Of a DNA stretch of 64,000 bases, positions 17,400-27,340 are shown piece after piece; position 1 is the first letter of the stretch, and every line of letters begins with the position of its first letter. Below the pieces are notes generated by a model that saw nothing but the letters and a program-made list of their open reading frames with translations, was not told where the DNA came from and searched no databases. The DNA comes from Paramesorhizobium salinisoli. Its GTDB lineage: Bacteria; Pseudomonadota; Alphaproteobacteria; Rhizobiales; Rhizobiaceae. The DNA lies in contig NZ_QOZG01000010.1 of assembly GCF_003335045.1 (NCBI RefSeq), positions 25,567 through 89,566 of the forward strand. Direction: 5' to 3'. The translations under genes were made by a program, and so were the position numbers.

Positions 17400-18911
17400 T
17401 CAGCTTTTTTCCGGTACGGCCAAACCCCGCGCCTTGAACCTTTTCCACAGCGGCGTCTGGCCAAGCAAAATGAGGACAATGGCCACAAACAGCGTGGCTG
17501 AAAGGGGACTGGACAGCATTCCGGTAAAGAACGCCGGCAGGCTTTCCCGTTCGGAAATGATGGCCCGGCGCCAATTGTCGTCCATCAGGCGGCTCAAGAT
17601 GATGCCGAGCACGATCGGGCCGACCTGATACCCGTAAAGCTTCATGAAATAGCCGAGAACGCCGAAACCGAGCATCCACCAGACATCGGATACCGAATTG
17701 TTGATCGAATAGGCGCCAACGACGCTCAGGAGCAAGATCAGTGGGAAAAGCACGCTCTTCGGGCATTCGATGATCCTGGTGAATATCTTGATGCCGGTCA
17801 GCCCGAAAATCAGCATGAAGAAATTAGCGAGAGTCAGGTTCCCGACCGTGAACCAGAACATATCGGGCTTTTCTATCAGCAGCAGCGGCCCGGGATTAAG
17901 ACCATGAATGAACAGCGCGCCGATGATGACCGCGGTGACGGCATCGCCTGGAATGCCCAGGGTCAGCATCGGAATATAGGCGCCGCCGACCGCCGCATTG
18001 TTGGCCGATTCCGGACCGACCAGGCCCTCTTTTGCCCCTTGCCCGAAAGGAACCTCAGGGTTCTTTGTAACCCTTTTGGCATGATCATAAGCCATGAGTG
18101 CCGCGATATCGCCGCCGGTTCCCGGAAGCGCGCCGATGATGACGCCGATGGCCGAGGTCTGCAGGCTGAGCGGCAGGTATTTCTTCAGATCGGCAAGGGA
18201 TGGGATGATCTTGTCCACCCGTTGCTTGATCGCCGGTATGTGCAGCGTGTGCAATTGCAGCAGCGCCTCGGATACGCCGAAAAGACCGATCATGAGCGCT
18301 ATGGAAGAGATGCCGTTCATCAGCTCGACGGAACCAAAGGTGAAGCGCTGCTCCGCCGTCATGGGATCGAGTCCGACCGTCCCGAGCAACATGCCAAACG
18401 CGCCGGCGAAGATGCCCTTGGCGAGGCTTTCTCCAGAAAGAGCGCCAACAAGCAGGATGCCCATCATTGCAAGCAGCATGTAATCACGCGGCTGGAACTT
18501 GATCGCGAATTCACTCACAGCCGGGGCAGCAACCGCCAGCACCGCGATGCCGATAAAGCCGCCGAAAAAGGACATTACCGTCGATAGTCCGATGGCGTTT
18601 CCGGCCTCACCCTTTTTGGCCATGGGATAGCCGTCGATGGCTGTGGCGATCGCGGCCGGAGCGCCTGGAATATTGAGCAGGATGGCCGTGCGCGAGCCGC
18701 CATAAACGCCACCCATGAAAATTCCGTTCATCAACGCCAGCGCGTGGTTGACCTCCCAACTGAAGGTGAAGGAGATCAGGATCGATACCGCCATGGTGAC
18801 GGACAGACCGGGAATGGCGCCGATATAGATGCCGGCGAATGTGCCAAGAGCGGTTAATGCGAGCAACTCTGGCTGCAGCCAGGATGCGAAGAGATAAGAG
18901 AATGCGTCCAT
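17400..18911 (-). CDS. tctA: TTT transporter large membrane subunit TctA (shikimate-type operon)
   Basis: A 503-residue TctA channel subunit with the normal repeats: GIYIGAIPGLSVTMAVSILI near residue 26, GGVYGGSRTAILLNIPGAPAA near residue 68, and LTLGIPGDAVTAVIIGALF near residue 320. It is followed 28 bp later by aroE and preceded by tctB with a 3 bp gap. In this operon the transporter most simply imports a hydroaromatic acid such as shikimate, quinate or 3-dehydroshikimate. That is inference from the neighbours, because TTT substrates cannot be read from TctA. Confidence 0.92.
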   Translation of the reverse strand: MDAFSYLFASWLQPELLALTALGTFAGIYIGAIPGLSVTMAVSILISFTFSWEVNHALALMNGIFMGGVYGGSRTAILLNIPGAPAAIATAIDGYPMAKKGEAGNAIGLSTVMSFFGGFIGIAVLAVAAPAVSEFAIKFQPRDYMLLAMMGILLVGALSGESLAKGIFAGAFGMLLGTVGLDPMTAEQRFTFGSVELMNGISSIALMIGLFGVSEALLQLHTLHIPAIKQRVDKIIPSLADLKKYLPLSLQTSAIGVIIGALPGTGGDIAALMAYDHAKRVTKNPEVPFGQGAKEGLVGPESANNAAVGGAYIPMLTLGIPGDAVTAVIIGALFIHGLNPGPLLLIEKPDMFWFTVGNLTLANFFMLIFGLTGIKIFTRIIECPKSVLFPLILLLSVVGAYSINNSVSDVWWMLGFGVLGYFMKLYGYQVGPIVLGIILSRLMDDNWRRAIISERESLPAFFTGMLSSPLSATLFVAIVLILLGQTPLWKRFKARGLAVPEKS

Positions 18912-18914
18912 GGC

Positions 18915-19433
18915 TCAGTGCCTCCCGCTGAAATAGTCACCGATAGTGGAGATGATCGCCCGTTCGGGGATAATTCCCTCCGGCAGCACCACCTGAAAGA
19001 TCAAGCGGAAGATGACGTAAACGCCAATGATCGACACCACCGATAACAGGAGCGCGCGCCCAAAGCGCCCGCGCTCCAAAAGCCAGATGGAGGAAAGAAG
19101 AAACAGGAAGGAAGCGAGCAGAAATCCCAGCGGCTTCAAAACCAATGAAAAGGCCAGAATAATGAGGCTGAACAGGAGAACGATCGGCGGCAGGATCTCT
19201 TTGCGAAAGCCGGTAAAGCCGCCGCCAGGTGAGGAAAGGCCGAGCGATTTGATCAATATGCCGGCCGAGGTAAGCACCATGATGGCGCTCATCGCCATCG
19301 GGAAGGTTCCGGGTGAACTGAGTGCGGAAAAACCCGAAATCAGATAGGCCTGCCAGAACATGAACAGGCTGAAGCCGAGTATGACGGCGTTGAATGCGAT
19401 CGCGCCTGGGCGTCTTGTTTGCTGCTTTGACAT
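18915..19433 (-). CDS. tctB: TTT transporter small membrane subunit TctB
   Basis: A 172-residue membrane protein with four hydrophobic segments, beginning MSKQQTRRPGAIAFNAVILG. A GGAGG ribosome site precedes the ATG at 19433, which decides this start over an upstream in-frame codon. The SSPGTFPMAMSAIMVL motif in the first half is typical of TctB. It partners TctA encoded 3 bp downstream; tctC lies 113 bp upstream. Confidence 0.88.
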   Translation of the reverse strand: MSKQQTRRPGAIAFNAVILGFSLFMFWQAYLISGFSALSSPGTFPMAMSAIMVLTSAGILIKSLGLSSPGGGFTGFRKEILPPIVLLFSLIILAFSLVLKPLGFLLASFLFLLSSIWLLERGRFGRALLLSVVSIIGVYVIFRLIFQVVLPEGIIPERAIISTIGDYFSGRH

Positions 19434-19546
19434 GATATGCCTCCTCCCATCGCGGCGGAGCAAAACCCGCTCCGCCGACGCGCTACCCCAAGGTGGAGCG
19501 GCCGGGATTTATTCTTTCCGATAACCGCTCTTTTGGTCGACCCGTT

Positions 19547-20542
19547 TCAGGGCTTCGCGATGCCGAACTCCTCCGGCGAGTTCTTTGCAATACCGGCATC
19601 GTAGACGACCCACGCGGTGGTCGATTGCCATTTCTTGAGGAAATTGTCCGCCTCATCGCCCGAAATATTGAGCGAAACATAACCGCGATCGCTCAGAAGC
19701 TTCTGGAATTCAGCGTTTTGCGCACCAGTCTTGAAGGCCTCGACGAGCTTGGCCTTGACATCATCAGGCGTGTCGCGCTTGACGAAGACGCCGAAGAACG
19801 GACCCCAGGGCAGATATTTCTTGAATTCCGGATAATCGGCGGTGATCGGCTTGGCATCGGGCAGAACCGGGCTTGCCTGCCCGTCGATAATACCCAGCAC
19901 CTTGATACGACCAGCCTTGACGTGTTCGGCGGCGACACCGAGGACCGCCGGCATGAAATCCACCGCGCCGCCCTGCATGGCGGTCAGCGCTGGCCCGTCG
20001 CCATCGAAGGGGACAGCGGTCACCTTGAAGCCAAGCTCAGCCGACAACATGCCGCCGACGACCGAGGGCAAACCACCGGGACCGGTGGAACCCATTTTGA
20101 CCTGACCCGGATTGGCCTGAACATATTCGACGAGTTCCTTGATCGTGTTGAATGGCGCATCGTTGTTGGCCACGAGAACAGGTACGCCGCGTGCCAGAAC
20201 ATTGACCGGATAGAAGTCGTTATAGTCGAGTTTCGAAATACCCATGACTTTGTAAAGCTGCGGGTTTTCGGCACTCATCAAAAGCGTGTATCCGTCGGCG
20301 GGCTGGCTTGCGACAAACTGCGTTGCAATGGCGCCCACGCCGCCCGTCTTGTTGGTCATGACAATGCTGCGGCCGAGTACCTTCTCCGCATGAGGGGAAA
20401 CCGCGCGCATCACGAGGTCGGTACTTCCGCCCGCGCCCCACTGGATGATACCCTGGAGATCCTGCTCAGGGAAATCCGCTGCGGTAGCGGTTCCGACAAA
20501 CAATGCGAGGGCGGCAATCGCCCCTGTAAACTTACCAATCAT
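19547..20542 (-). CDS. tctC: TTT transporter substrate-binding protein TctC
   Basis: A 331-residue periplasmic binding protein. A signal peptide (MIGKFTGAIAALALFVGTATAA) precedes the mature start DFPEQDLQG. The WGAGGSTDLVMRAVSPHAEKVLG region and the later GPGGLPSVVGGMLSAELGFK match the ligand-binding loops of the Bug/TctC fold. The GGGAGGATTCGAAATG context supports the start at 20542. It is the first transporter gene after the LysR gene and leads tctB-tctA-aroE-quiC, hence the proposed shikimate-type ligand. Confidence 0.9.
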   Translation of the reverse strand: MIGKFTGAIAALALFVGTATAADFPEQDLQGIIQWGAGGSTDLVMRAVSPHAEKVLGRSIVMTNKTGGVGAIATQFVASQPADGYTLLMSAENPQLYKVMGISKLDYNDFYPVNVLARGVPVLVANNDAPFNTIKELVEYVQANPGQVKMGSTGPGGLPSVVGGMLSAELGFKVTAVPFDGDGPALTAMQGGAVDFMPAVLGVAAEHVKAGRIKVLGIIDGQASPVLPDAKPITADYPEFKKYLPWGPFFGVFVKRDTPDDVKAKLVEAFKTGAQNAEFQKLLSDRGYVSLNISGDEADNFLKKWQSTTAWVVYDAGIAKNSPEEFGIAKP

Positions 20543-20711
20543 TTCGAATCCTCCCAATAATCCAGAACGCAGATTGATCTTGAACCGCACGCTCAATTCC
20601 TCTGATGAGCATGTGCCGCTTATCCCACTATCAGCAGCAAGGTCTTCACACGAATGTCAAGAATCCCGCCATAACGCAAATACCAATTTTTCCACTCAAT
20701 ATATCATCTTG

Positions 20712-21629
20712 TTATGAATGGCCCGCCGCGACGCCATTGCGGATATACTCCTCCATGGCGTCGCGCAGCATCATCACAAACGCTTCCGCATAGCTGGAAA
20801 GCGCAGCATCCGCACGGTAGGCGACATATGTCTGAAAGCTCGTCTCGTCACTGATCGGGATAATCGCAAGCCCCCGATCGGTCATATCGGCGACGGTGAA
20901 GGCGTCAATCACGGCAATACCGAGGTTCTGCTTGACGAGCGCGCAGACCGTCGTGCCGAAACGCGCCCGGATGGAAATGTTGTAATCGAGGTTTTCCCGC
21001 TCGAAGATACCCGCCATGATCGCTCCGTAAGGATCCCGCGGATCGATGCCGATGAGGGGGTATTTAACGATTTCGCGCGCCGATATGATCGATTTTTCTG
21101 CCACCGGATGGTCCCTGGCGGCGATGCATACGAGTTTCCCCTTTGCCAAGGGTTCAAAAGTGATCGAGGGATGCTCGAACAAGTAGCTCATCACCACCAC
21201 TTCGCCCTTGTTCAGCATCAGATAATCGATTGCCTCCTCGATTTTCAGGATCTCGAAATTCACGAGGATATCAGGGTAGCGCCGCCGGATTGCTGCCACC
21301 GCGTGCGGGACCATGACATTGGCAATGCTGGGCACCGAGCCCAGAGCCAACTCAACATCGCGGCCCCGTTCCAACTGGCCGATCGAAAACTGCAGGTCCT
21401 CGACCTTCCTGTGTACCTCCTGCAACTGCGCAAAAATGTCCTGAGCCTCGCGCGTTGGAACATAACGTCCCGCCTTGCGGATAAACAGCTTGATACCGAG
21501 CGAACTCTCGATGTGCTTCATCGTGCGACTGATGCCCGGTTGCGCGATATTCATTAGCCGCGCTGCGCCGGCAATCGTTCCGGCAACCATGATCGACCGA
21601 ATCACCTCGATCTGTCGCAATGTCAGCAT
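20712..21629 (-). CDS. LysR family regulator of the tct-aroE-quiC operon
   Basis: A 305-residue LysR protein. The N-terminal winged helix reads LRQIEVIRSIMVAGTIAGAA followed by RLMNIAQPGISRTMKHIESS; the effector domain follows from about residue 90. The ATG at 21629 sits 5-6 bp after GGAGGAGG; a GTG one codon earlier is possible. It is encoded upstream of and in the same direction as tctC, with 169 bp between. It probably activates the transporter and quiC genes in response to a hydroaromatic acid. This is unlike the usual divergent LysR layout. Confidence 0.85.
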   Translation of the reverse strand: MLTLRQIEVIRSIMVAGTIAGAARLMNIAQPGISRTMKHIESSLGIKLFIRKAGRYVPTREAQDIFAQLQEVHRKVEDLQFSIGQLERGRDVELALGSVPSIANVMVPHAVAAIRRRYPDILVNFEILKIEEAIDYLMLNKGEVVVMSYLFEHPSITFEPLAKGKLVCIAARDHPVAEKSIISAREIVKYPLIGIDPRDPYGAIMAGIFERENLDYNISIRARFGTTVCALVKQNLGIAVIDAFTVADMTDRGLAIIPISDETSFQTYVAYRADAALSSYAEAFVMMLRDAMEEYIRNGVAAGHS

Positions 21630-21777
21630 CACACCCTCCTCCCCCGGCTTTCCATATACCGCGCCTTACCGTCCCAGCGCGTCAGGCGGACAACCTGATT
21701 GCAACAAGCCCTTCTAATTGCTTATGCAAAATATAAAACTCGGTGATCGATATTCGAACGGCGATGTTTTCGAATGT

Positions 21778-22827
21778 TCAATGCCTGCCGATGCGAACGA
21801 TATTGTCGGTAAGAGCCAATGCCAGATTGAGCGCGCCGCCTGATGTGGCAGCCATCTGCGGCAAGATCATCCATTCGAGCATCCAGGCCGCGCCTGACCG
21901 TTCCTGCTCGTGCACCATCGCCTGGTGCAAACCCGAAATCTGCACGGCGTTGAACCGAGCCAGACTGACCAGCACTTCCGCCGTGACCGGATTCTGCTTG
22001 TGCGACATGGCCGATGAACTGCCGCCGCCCGCAAGAGAAAGCTCATGTCCCAATTGGGCCATGAGCGCGATATCCAGACCGAATTTGCCGAGGCTACCCG
22101 ATATGAGTGACAGGAGATTGCCGAAATCCGCAATGAAAGCGCGTTGATTATGCCATTGCGGCCTGTCGGCAATATCAAGTCGCTTCGCCAGTTCTTTGCG
22201 AAGTTCGACGCCTTGGGTACCGAATTTCTCCAGCGTTCCCGCCGCGCCGCCGAATTGAACCGGGAACTGAACGGTTGCAAGCCGTTCCTGACAATTCGCC
22301 AGTGGCGCAAGCCAGCTCGCAATGCGATCAGCCGCCATTATCGGAATGGCAGGTTGCATGCGCGTATGGGCGGTCAGCCCGTTGTTTCCGAATGTCGCCT
22401 CGAGCCTGCCCAACTTGCCGGAGAGTTGCTGTATCCGGCCAAACAGGATTTGGCTGACGCGTTTCAGCCTTAAAATGAGGCTCGTATCGATGACATCCTG
22501 GCTGGTGGCGCCGAAGTGCACGTGGCTTGCGAACTCCACTCCAACAGCGTTGCGAAGCTGGCCGACCAGTTCGGGAATGATGGTGCCGTCGCGTGCTGCC
22601 GCACGCTCCAGGGCAGCAATGTCAGGCTCGAATGTGCCTGCAGCCTCGCTGATCCTGCTCGCGGCCGCAGCGGGTATGAGCCTGAGCGATGCCTGGGCTT
22701 GCGCCAATGCAGCCTCAAATCGAACCATGGCGGCGATATCGGCGGAAGAGACGAAAAGCCCCGTGATCTCTTCGTCTCTACCGAAAAGACCTGTCAGGAA
22801 CGGATGTTCGAAAACCGAAATACTCAT
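21778..22827 (-). CDS. pcaB: 3-carboxy-cis,cis-muconate cycloisomerase
   Basis: A 349-residue member of the fumarase/aspartase superfamily. It cyclises 3-carboxy-cis,cis-muconate to 4-carboxymuconolactone in the protocatechuate branch of the beta-ketoadipate pathway. The superfamily signature GGGSSSAMSHKQNPVTAE lies near residue 260 and carries the flexible catalytic loop. EFASHVHFGATSQDVIDTSL near residue 100 is the second conserved block. It is the last gene of the pcaDCHGB operon and starts 3 bp after pcaG. It is slightly short compared with some homologues near 450 residues, but normal for rhizobial PcaB (about 350). Confidence 0.95.
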   Translation of the reverse strand: MSISVFEHPFLTGLFGRDEEITGLFVSSADIAAMVRFEAALAQAQASLRLIPAAAASRISEAAGTFEPDIAALERAAARDGTIIPELVGQLRNAVGVEFASHVHFGATSQDVIDTSLILRLKRVSQILFGRIQQLSGKLGRLEATFGNNGLTAHTRMQPAIPIMAADRIASWLAPLANCQERLATVQFPVQFGGAAGTLEKFGTQGVELRKELAKRLDIADRPQWHNQRAFIADFGNLLSLISGSLGKFGLDIALMAQLGHELSLAGGGSSSAMSHKQNPVTAEVLVSLARFNAVQISGLHQAMVHEQERSGAAWMLEWMILPQMAATSGGALNLALALTDNIVRIGRH

Positions 22828-22830
22828 CGT

Positions 22831-23448
22831 TCAGATATCAAAAAATACGGTTTCCTTCTCGCCCTGCAGGTGAATGTCGAAATGGTAGACATCGCCTTCG
22901 CGTAGTCCGATGAGCGTTTGCATGCGCATCCGGTGCTCGATCCGCGCGAGAACCGGATCTTCTGTATTGGCTGCTTCTTCGTCCGAAAAATACATCCGCG
23001 TTTGCAGGCCGAGATTAATGCCACGTGCCACGATCCACAAGGTGACATGCGGCGCCATAAGCCGTCCGTCCCTGAACGGAACGCGACCCGGCTTGATCGT
23101 CTCGAAGACGAATTCACCTGTTTCCATATTGCTTGGGCAGCGGCCCCAGCCGGGGAAATTCGGATCAGCCCGGCCGCCCGTTTCAGACGGGCTGTTATAG
23201 AGTCCTTTGGCATCGGCCTGCCAGATTTCGACGAGCGCGTCGCGCAGCGGCGCACCGATCCCGTCTATGACGCGGCCTTTGATGGTGATGCGTTCGCCGA
23301 TGGTTTTGTCATTGCACAGCGAACCGGAACCCAGATCCTCTGCGGAGATCCCGTTGATGCCGACGAAGTTTGGCGTCAATCCGATATGGACATACGGGCC
23401 GGCGGTCTGGGAAGTGGTTTCCTTGAGATAGCCGAGCGGTTGCGCCAT
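22831..23448 (-). CDS. pcaG: Protocatechuate 3,4-dioxygenase alpha subunit
   Basis: A 205-residue alpha subunit of the intradiol ring-cleavage dioxygenase. It begins MAQPLGYLKETTSQTAGPYVHIG and contains GQ-like WQADAKGLYNSP and the barrel segment HVTLWIVARGINLGLQTRMYF, all typical of PcaG. The alpha subunit lacks the iron ligands, which come from PcaH. I placed the start at 23448, 1 bp after the pcaH stop; the longer upstream frame only duplicates pcaH sequence in another frame. It ends 3 bp before pcaB. Confidence 0.95.
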   Translation of the reverse strand: MAQPLGYLKETTSQTAGPYVHIGLTPNFVGINGISAEDLGSGSLCNDKTIGERITIKGRVIDGIGAPLRDALVEIWQADAKGLYNSPSETGGRADPNFPGWGRCPSNMETGEFVFETIKPGRVPFRDGRLMAPHVTLWIVARGINLGLQTRMYFSDEEAANTEDPVLARIEHRMRMQTLIGLREGDVYHFDIHLQGEKETVFFDI

Positions 23449-23449
23449 G

Positions 23450-24190
23450 TCAGTTACCCTCCGGACGGTTTTCAAACAATGAGGAACGGCGGCCGCGCAG
23501 GACGATATCGAACTTGTAGGCGCGCATGTCCATCGGCATGCTCGCATTCATGTCCAGCGGAGCAATGAGGCGCTCGATTGCCGATTTATCAGGGATGGCT
23601 TTCACGATGGGGCAACGCAAGATGAGCGGATCGCCCTCGAAATACATTTGGGTAATGAGGCGCTGCGCAAAACCATGTCCGAAGATGGAGAAATGGATGT
23701 GCGCCGGTCGCCAGTCATTGACGCCGTTCGGCCACGGATAGGGGCCGGGCTGGATCGTCTTGAACCAGTAACAGCCGTTCTCGTCAGTGATCGTGCGACC
23801 TACGCCGCCGAAATTCGGATCAATGGCCGAAAGATAGGTTTCCTTCTTGTGGCGGTATCTGCCGCCGGCATTGGCCTGCCAGAACTCAAGAAGTGCGCCG
23901 GGCACAGGGCTGTTTCTTTCGTCGAGTACGCGGCCATGGACCAGAATGCGCGGGCCGATAGGCATTTCGCCGGGCCTGGCATAATTGAGGATCAGGTCGT
24001 TATCGAGCTCGTGCAGCATGTTATGGCCGAAGACCGGGCCTGTGATTTCGCTTTTCGTGCCTTCGAGTGAAAGCAGCGCGCGCGTAGGAGAGCGAAGCAC
24101 CGAGGTCTTGTAGCACGGCGTACAGGCTGGAGGATGAATTGAAAGGTCACGAGCGAAAAAGGGGCTCGTTTCCGACAGGCTGTTCTTCAT
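23450..24190 (-). CDS. pcaH: Protocatechuate 3,4-dioxygenase beta subunit
   Basis: A 246-residue iron-binding beta subunit. Together with PcaG it cleaves protocatechuate between its hydroxyls to 3-carboxy-cis,cis-muconate. The non-haem iron ligands are visible as tyrosines in RYRHKKETY and QPGPYPWPN and histidines in RPAHIHFS. The substrate pocket segment QRLITQMYFEGDPL follows. Its start overlaps the pcaC stop (ATGA) and its stop is 1 bp before pcaG, so the two subunits are made in step. Confidence 0.96.
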   Translation of the reverse strand: MKNSLSETSPFFARDLSIHPPACTPCYKTSVLRSPTRALLSLEGTKSEITGPVFGHNMLHELDNDLILNYARPGEMPIGPRILVHGRVLDERNSPVPGALLEFWQANAGGRYRHKKETYLSAIDPNFGGVGRTITDENGCYWFKTIQPGPYPWPNGVNDWRPAHIHFSIFGHGFAQRLITQMYFEGDPLILRCPIVKAIPDKSAIERLIAPLDMNASMPMDMRAYKFDIVLRGRRSSLFENRPEGN

Positions 24191-24594
24191 TTTTCAGCTT
24201 TCTTCCGTTCCATCTCCGCATAGGTCTGCTTGGCAATCTTGAAAGCGTGGTTCGACGCCGGAATCCCCGCATAGATCGCAACATGCATCAATGCTTCGCA
24301 GATGTCCTCCCTGGTTGCGCCCGTATTCTCCGTAGCGCGAATATGCATGGCGACTTCCTCGTCCTGGCCCAGTGCCGCCAGAAGTGCAATTGTCACAATC
24401 GAACGCTCGCGCCTGGTCAAGCCGGGGCGGGCCCAGACCGTGCCCCACGCAGCCTCGGTTATCAGCTGCTGAAAGGGCGCATCAAAATCGGTCGCGGCGT
24501 TTGATGCCCGATCCACATGCGCATCGCCCAGAACGGAACGGCGTACGCTCATGCCCAGTTGGTAATGTTCGGACGGCACGGCATTGTCAGCCAT
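24187..24594 (-). CDS. pcaC: 4-carboxymuconolactone decarboxylase
   Basis: A 135-residue protein of the AhpD-like carboxymuconolactone decarboxylase family; it converts 4-carboxymuconolactone to 3-oxoadipate enol-lactone. Conserved segments include WGTVWARPGLTRRERSIVTI, HIRATENTGATREDICEAL and VAIYAGIPASNHAFKIA. Length and motifs are normal for PcaC. It sits between pcaD (3 bp upstream) and pcaH (4 bp overlap). Confidence 0.95.
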   Translation of the reverse strand: MADNAVPSEHYQLGMSVRRSVLGDAHVDRASNAATDFDAPFQQLITEAAWGTVWARPGLTRRERSIVTIALLAALGQDEEVAMHIRATENTGATREDICEALMHVAIYAGIPASNHAFKIAKQTYAEMERKKAEK

Positions 24595-24597
24595 GAA

Positions 24598-25425
24598 TTA
24601 TTCTCCGTGCAACAGATCGTGTGAGAGGAAGTCGCGCAAAAGCGCAGTGTAGCCGTCCGGCTGTTCGACGCAGGGGATGTGCCCGCAGCCTGGAATTTCG
24701 GCAAAGCGTGCGCCGGGGATACGGTCAGCCAACTCTCGCACGAGAGCGGGTGGCGTCGCGCCGTCTTGATCGCTTGCGATACAAAGAACAGGTACGGCTA
24801 TCCGTTTTGTCGCGCCGGTAAAATCAGCGTCGCGCAGGGCAGCGCAGGTAGCGGCATAGCCGTGGAGCGGCTGGCGGACAAACATGTTGCAATAGGCACG
24901 ATAGGCGGCATTGTCCGGCTTGCGATAACCGGCCGTGAACCAGCGCGGCATGGTGGCATCGAGAATACTGGCAAGACCGTCTCTCATGATCGTGTCGATG
25001 CGGCCGTTCCACATCTCCGCCGTACCGATCTTGTGTGCGGTATTGGAAAGAATGAGGCCGGCCACCAGATCGGGCCGCGCGGCATAGACGCCCTGTGCAA
25101 TCAGCCCGCCGACCGACAGGCCGCACAAAACGGTGCGACCAATGGACAGCTTTTCAAGCAACGCGATCAGATCCTGTGCCAGAAGCTCTATCGTATAGGG
25201 CGTTTCACCGATATCGGAGAGGCCATGTCCACGCAGGTCAAAAGCCAGTGTAGTGACTTCATTGCCGAGCCGGTCCCTAACGTCATTCCAGATGCGGTGA
25301 TCGGTTCCAAGCGAACTGATGAAAACGAGCACGGGGTCTGCTTTCCCGCTCGTCCGCAAATCATAATGAAAAACGGTGTCGTTTATCTCGGCAAACAGCA
25401 AGGCTTTCTCCTCTTGGGATGACAC
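24598..25425 (-). CDS. pcaD: 3-oxoadipate enol-lactonase
   Basis: A 275-residue alpha/beta hydrolase that opens 3-oxoadipate enol-lactone to 3-oxoadipate. The nucleophile elbow is CGLSVGG with Ser104, the acid lies near the IASDQDGATPP loop, and the His is in EIPGCGHIPCVEQP. It uses a GTG start at 25425. It leads the pcaDCHGB operon, divergent from pcaQ, with the PcaQ box at 25474-25489 between them. Confidence 0.94.
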   Translation of the reverse strand: MSSQEEKALLFAEINDTVFHYDLRTSGKADPVLVFISSLGTDHRIWNDVRDRLGNEVTTLAFDLRGHGLSDIGETPYTIELLAQDLIALLEKLSIGRTVLCGLSVGGLIAQGVYAARPDLVAGLILSNTAHKIGTAEMWNGRIDTIMRDGLASILDATMPRWFTAGYRKPDNAAYRAYCNMFVRQPLHGYAATCAALRDADFTGATKRIAVPVLCIASDQDGATPPALVRELADRIPGARFAEIPGCGHIPCVEQPDGYTALLRDFLSHDLLHGE

Positions 25426-25473
25426 TCTCGCGCTTCCATCCGGTTAAGTAAAATGATAATCTTGACCAGAATC

Positions 25474-25489
25474 ATAACTTATAGGTTAT
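25474..25489. promoter_or_regulatory. PcaQ box
   Basis: ATAACT-TATA-GGTTAT matches the ATAACC-N4-GGTTA(A/T) binding site known for PcaQ in Sinorhizobium and Agrobacterium. It lies 48 bp upstream of the pcaD start and only 7 bp before the pcaQ GTG, so PcaQ may activate pcaD and repress itself. Confidence 0.75.
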
Positions 25490-25496
25490 AAATAGC

Positions 25497-26441
25497 GTGA
25501 TCGGAAACAGGATAAAGTTTCGCCATCTGCACACATTCGTTGAAGTGGCGCGGCAGAAGAGCGTGATGAAAGCCTCGGAAATTCTCAATGTAAGCCAACC
25601 GGCGGTCACCAAAACGATACGTGAACTGGAAGAAATCCTGGGTGTTTCCGTTCTGGAGCGCGACGGCCGCGGCATCAGGGTTACACGCTACGGCGAGGTG
25701 TTCCTGCGCCATGCGGGGAGCGCGCTGACAGCCCTACGTCAAGGATTGGACTCTGTCTCAAAGGAACTGGACGGCTCCGGTCCGCCGGTCAGCGTTGGAG
25801 CGCTGCCTACAGTTTCGACCCGTATCATGCCGAAGGCGATAAGCCTGTTCCTGGAAGAGAGAACCGGCAGCAGCGTAAAAATAGTAACCGGCGAAAATGC
25901 TGTCCTTTTGGAGCAGTTGCGGGTCGGAGATCTCGATCTTGTGGTTGGCCGTCTGGCCGCACCGGAGAAAATGACGGGCTTCTCATTCGAGCATCTTTAC
26001 TCGGAGCGGGTGCGGTTCCTGGTAAGAGCGGGTCATCCGCTGACCGATGGCCGCGCTGTTTTCGATCGTCTGGCTGGCTACCCTGTTCTCATGCCGACCC
26101 GCAATTCGGTCATTCGACCGTTTGTCGAGCAATTGCTGATCACCAATGGCATCGGTTCCCTGCCAACGCAGATCGAAACCGTTTCCGACGCCTTTGGCCG
26201 GGCTTTTGTTCGCGACAGCGATGCGGTTTGGATCATTTCTGAAGGCGTTGCCGCTCGAGACGTTGCCGAAGGCAAGCTTGTTGTCCTTCCTATTGATACG
26301 AGCGAAACGACCGGGCCGGTCGGGCTTACCATGCGAACGGATGTGATCCAGACGGCTGCCATGCAAATTCTCGTGCAAACGATACGCCAGGCGGCCGGCA
26401 TGTCGGCCGGGATAAAAAAGACAATGCGGTCAGGCGCCTGA
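25497..26441 (+). CDS. pcaQ: LysR family activator of the pcaDCHGB operon
   Basis: A 314-residue LysR regulator. The N-terminal stretch RIKFRHLHTFVEVARQKSVM followed by KASEILNVSQPAVTKTIREL is very close to known PcaQ proteins, which respond to beta-carboxymuconate and related intermediates. It starts with GTG at 25497; no in-frame ATG precedes the DNA-binding domain. It is divergent from pcaD and overlaps the control region containing the PcaQ box. It converges with the pobA pseudogene. Confidence 0.93.
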   Translation: MIGNRIKFRHLHTFVEVARQKSVMKASEILNVSQPAVTKTIRELEEILGVSVLERDGRGIRVTRYGEVFLRHAGSALTALRQGLDSVSKELDGSGPPVSVGALPTVSTRIMPKAISLFLEERTGSSVKIVTGENAVLLEQLRVGDLDLVVGRLAAPEKMTGFSFEHLYSERVRFLVRAGHPLTDGRAVFDRLAGYPVLMPTRNSVIRPFVEQLLITNGIGSLPTQIETVSDAFGRAFVRDSDAVWIISEGVAARDVAEGKLVVLPIDTSETTGPVGLTMRTDVIQTAAMQILVQTIRQAAGMSAGIKKTMRSGA

Positions 26442-26508
26442 ACGGCGACTGACTTTTCTATCGCGCGAAACTCTCGTCGAAAATGCATGCCGCTGGCCGA
26501 CCCGGTTC

Positions 26509-27175
<667 letters not shown>

Positions 27176-27340
27176 TCAACGCGGTTCTGCCTTTATTCTT
27201 TAGGGGCGTTGCAGGCTGAGCAATGGACGTTTGAGGCATAAAATTGCACAAATAGAACATGAATCGGGCGGCTATCGGCTAAAAGGCTTACCTCTATTGG
27301 ATGAATCAAGCATTTCAAACACATGCTGCAAGGTGCTGCC

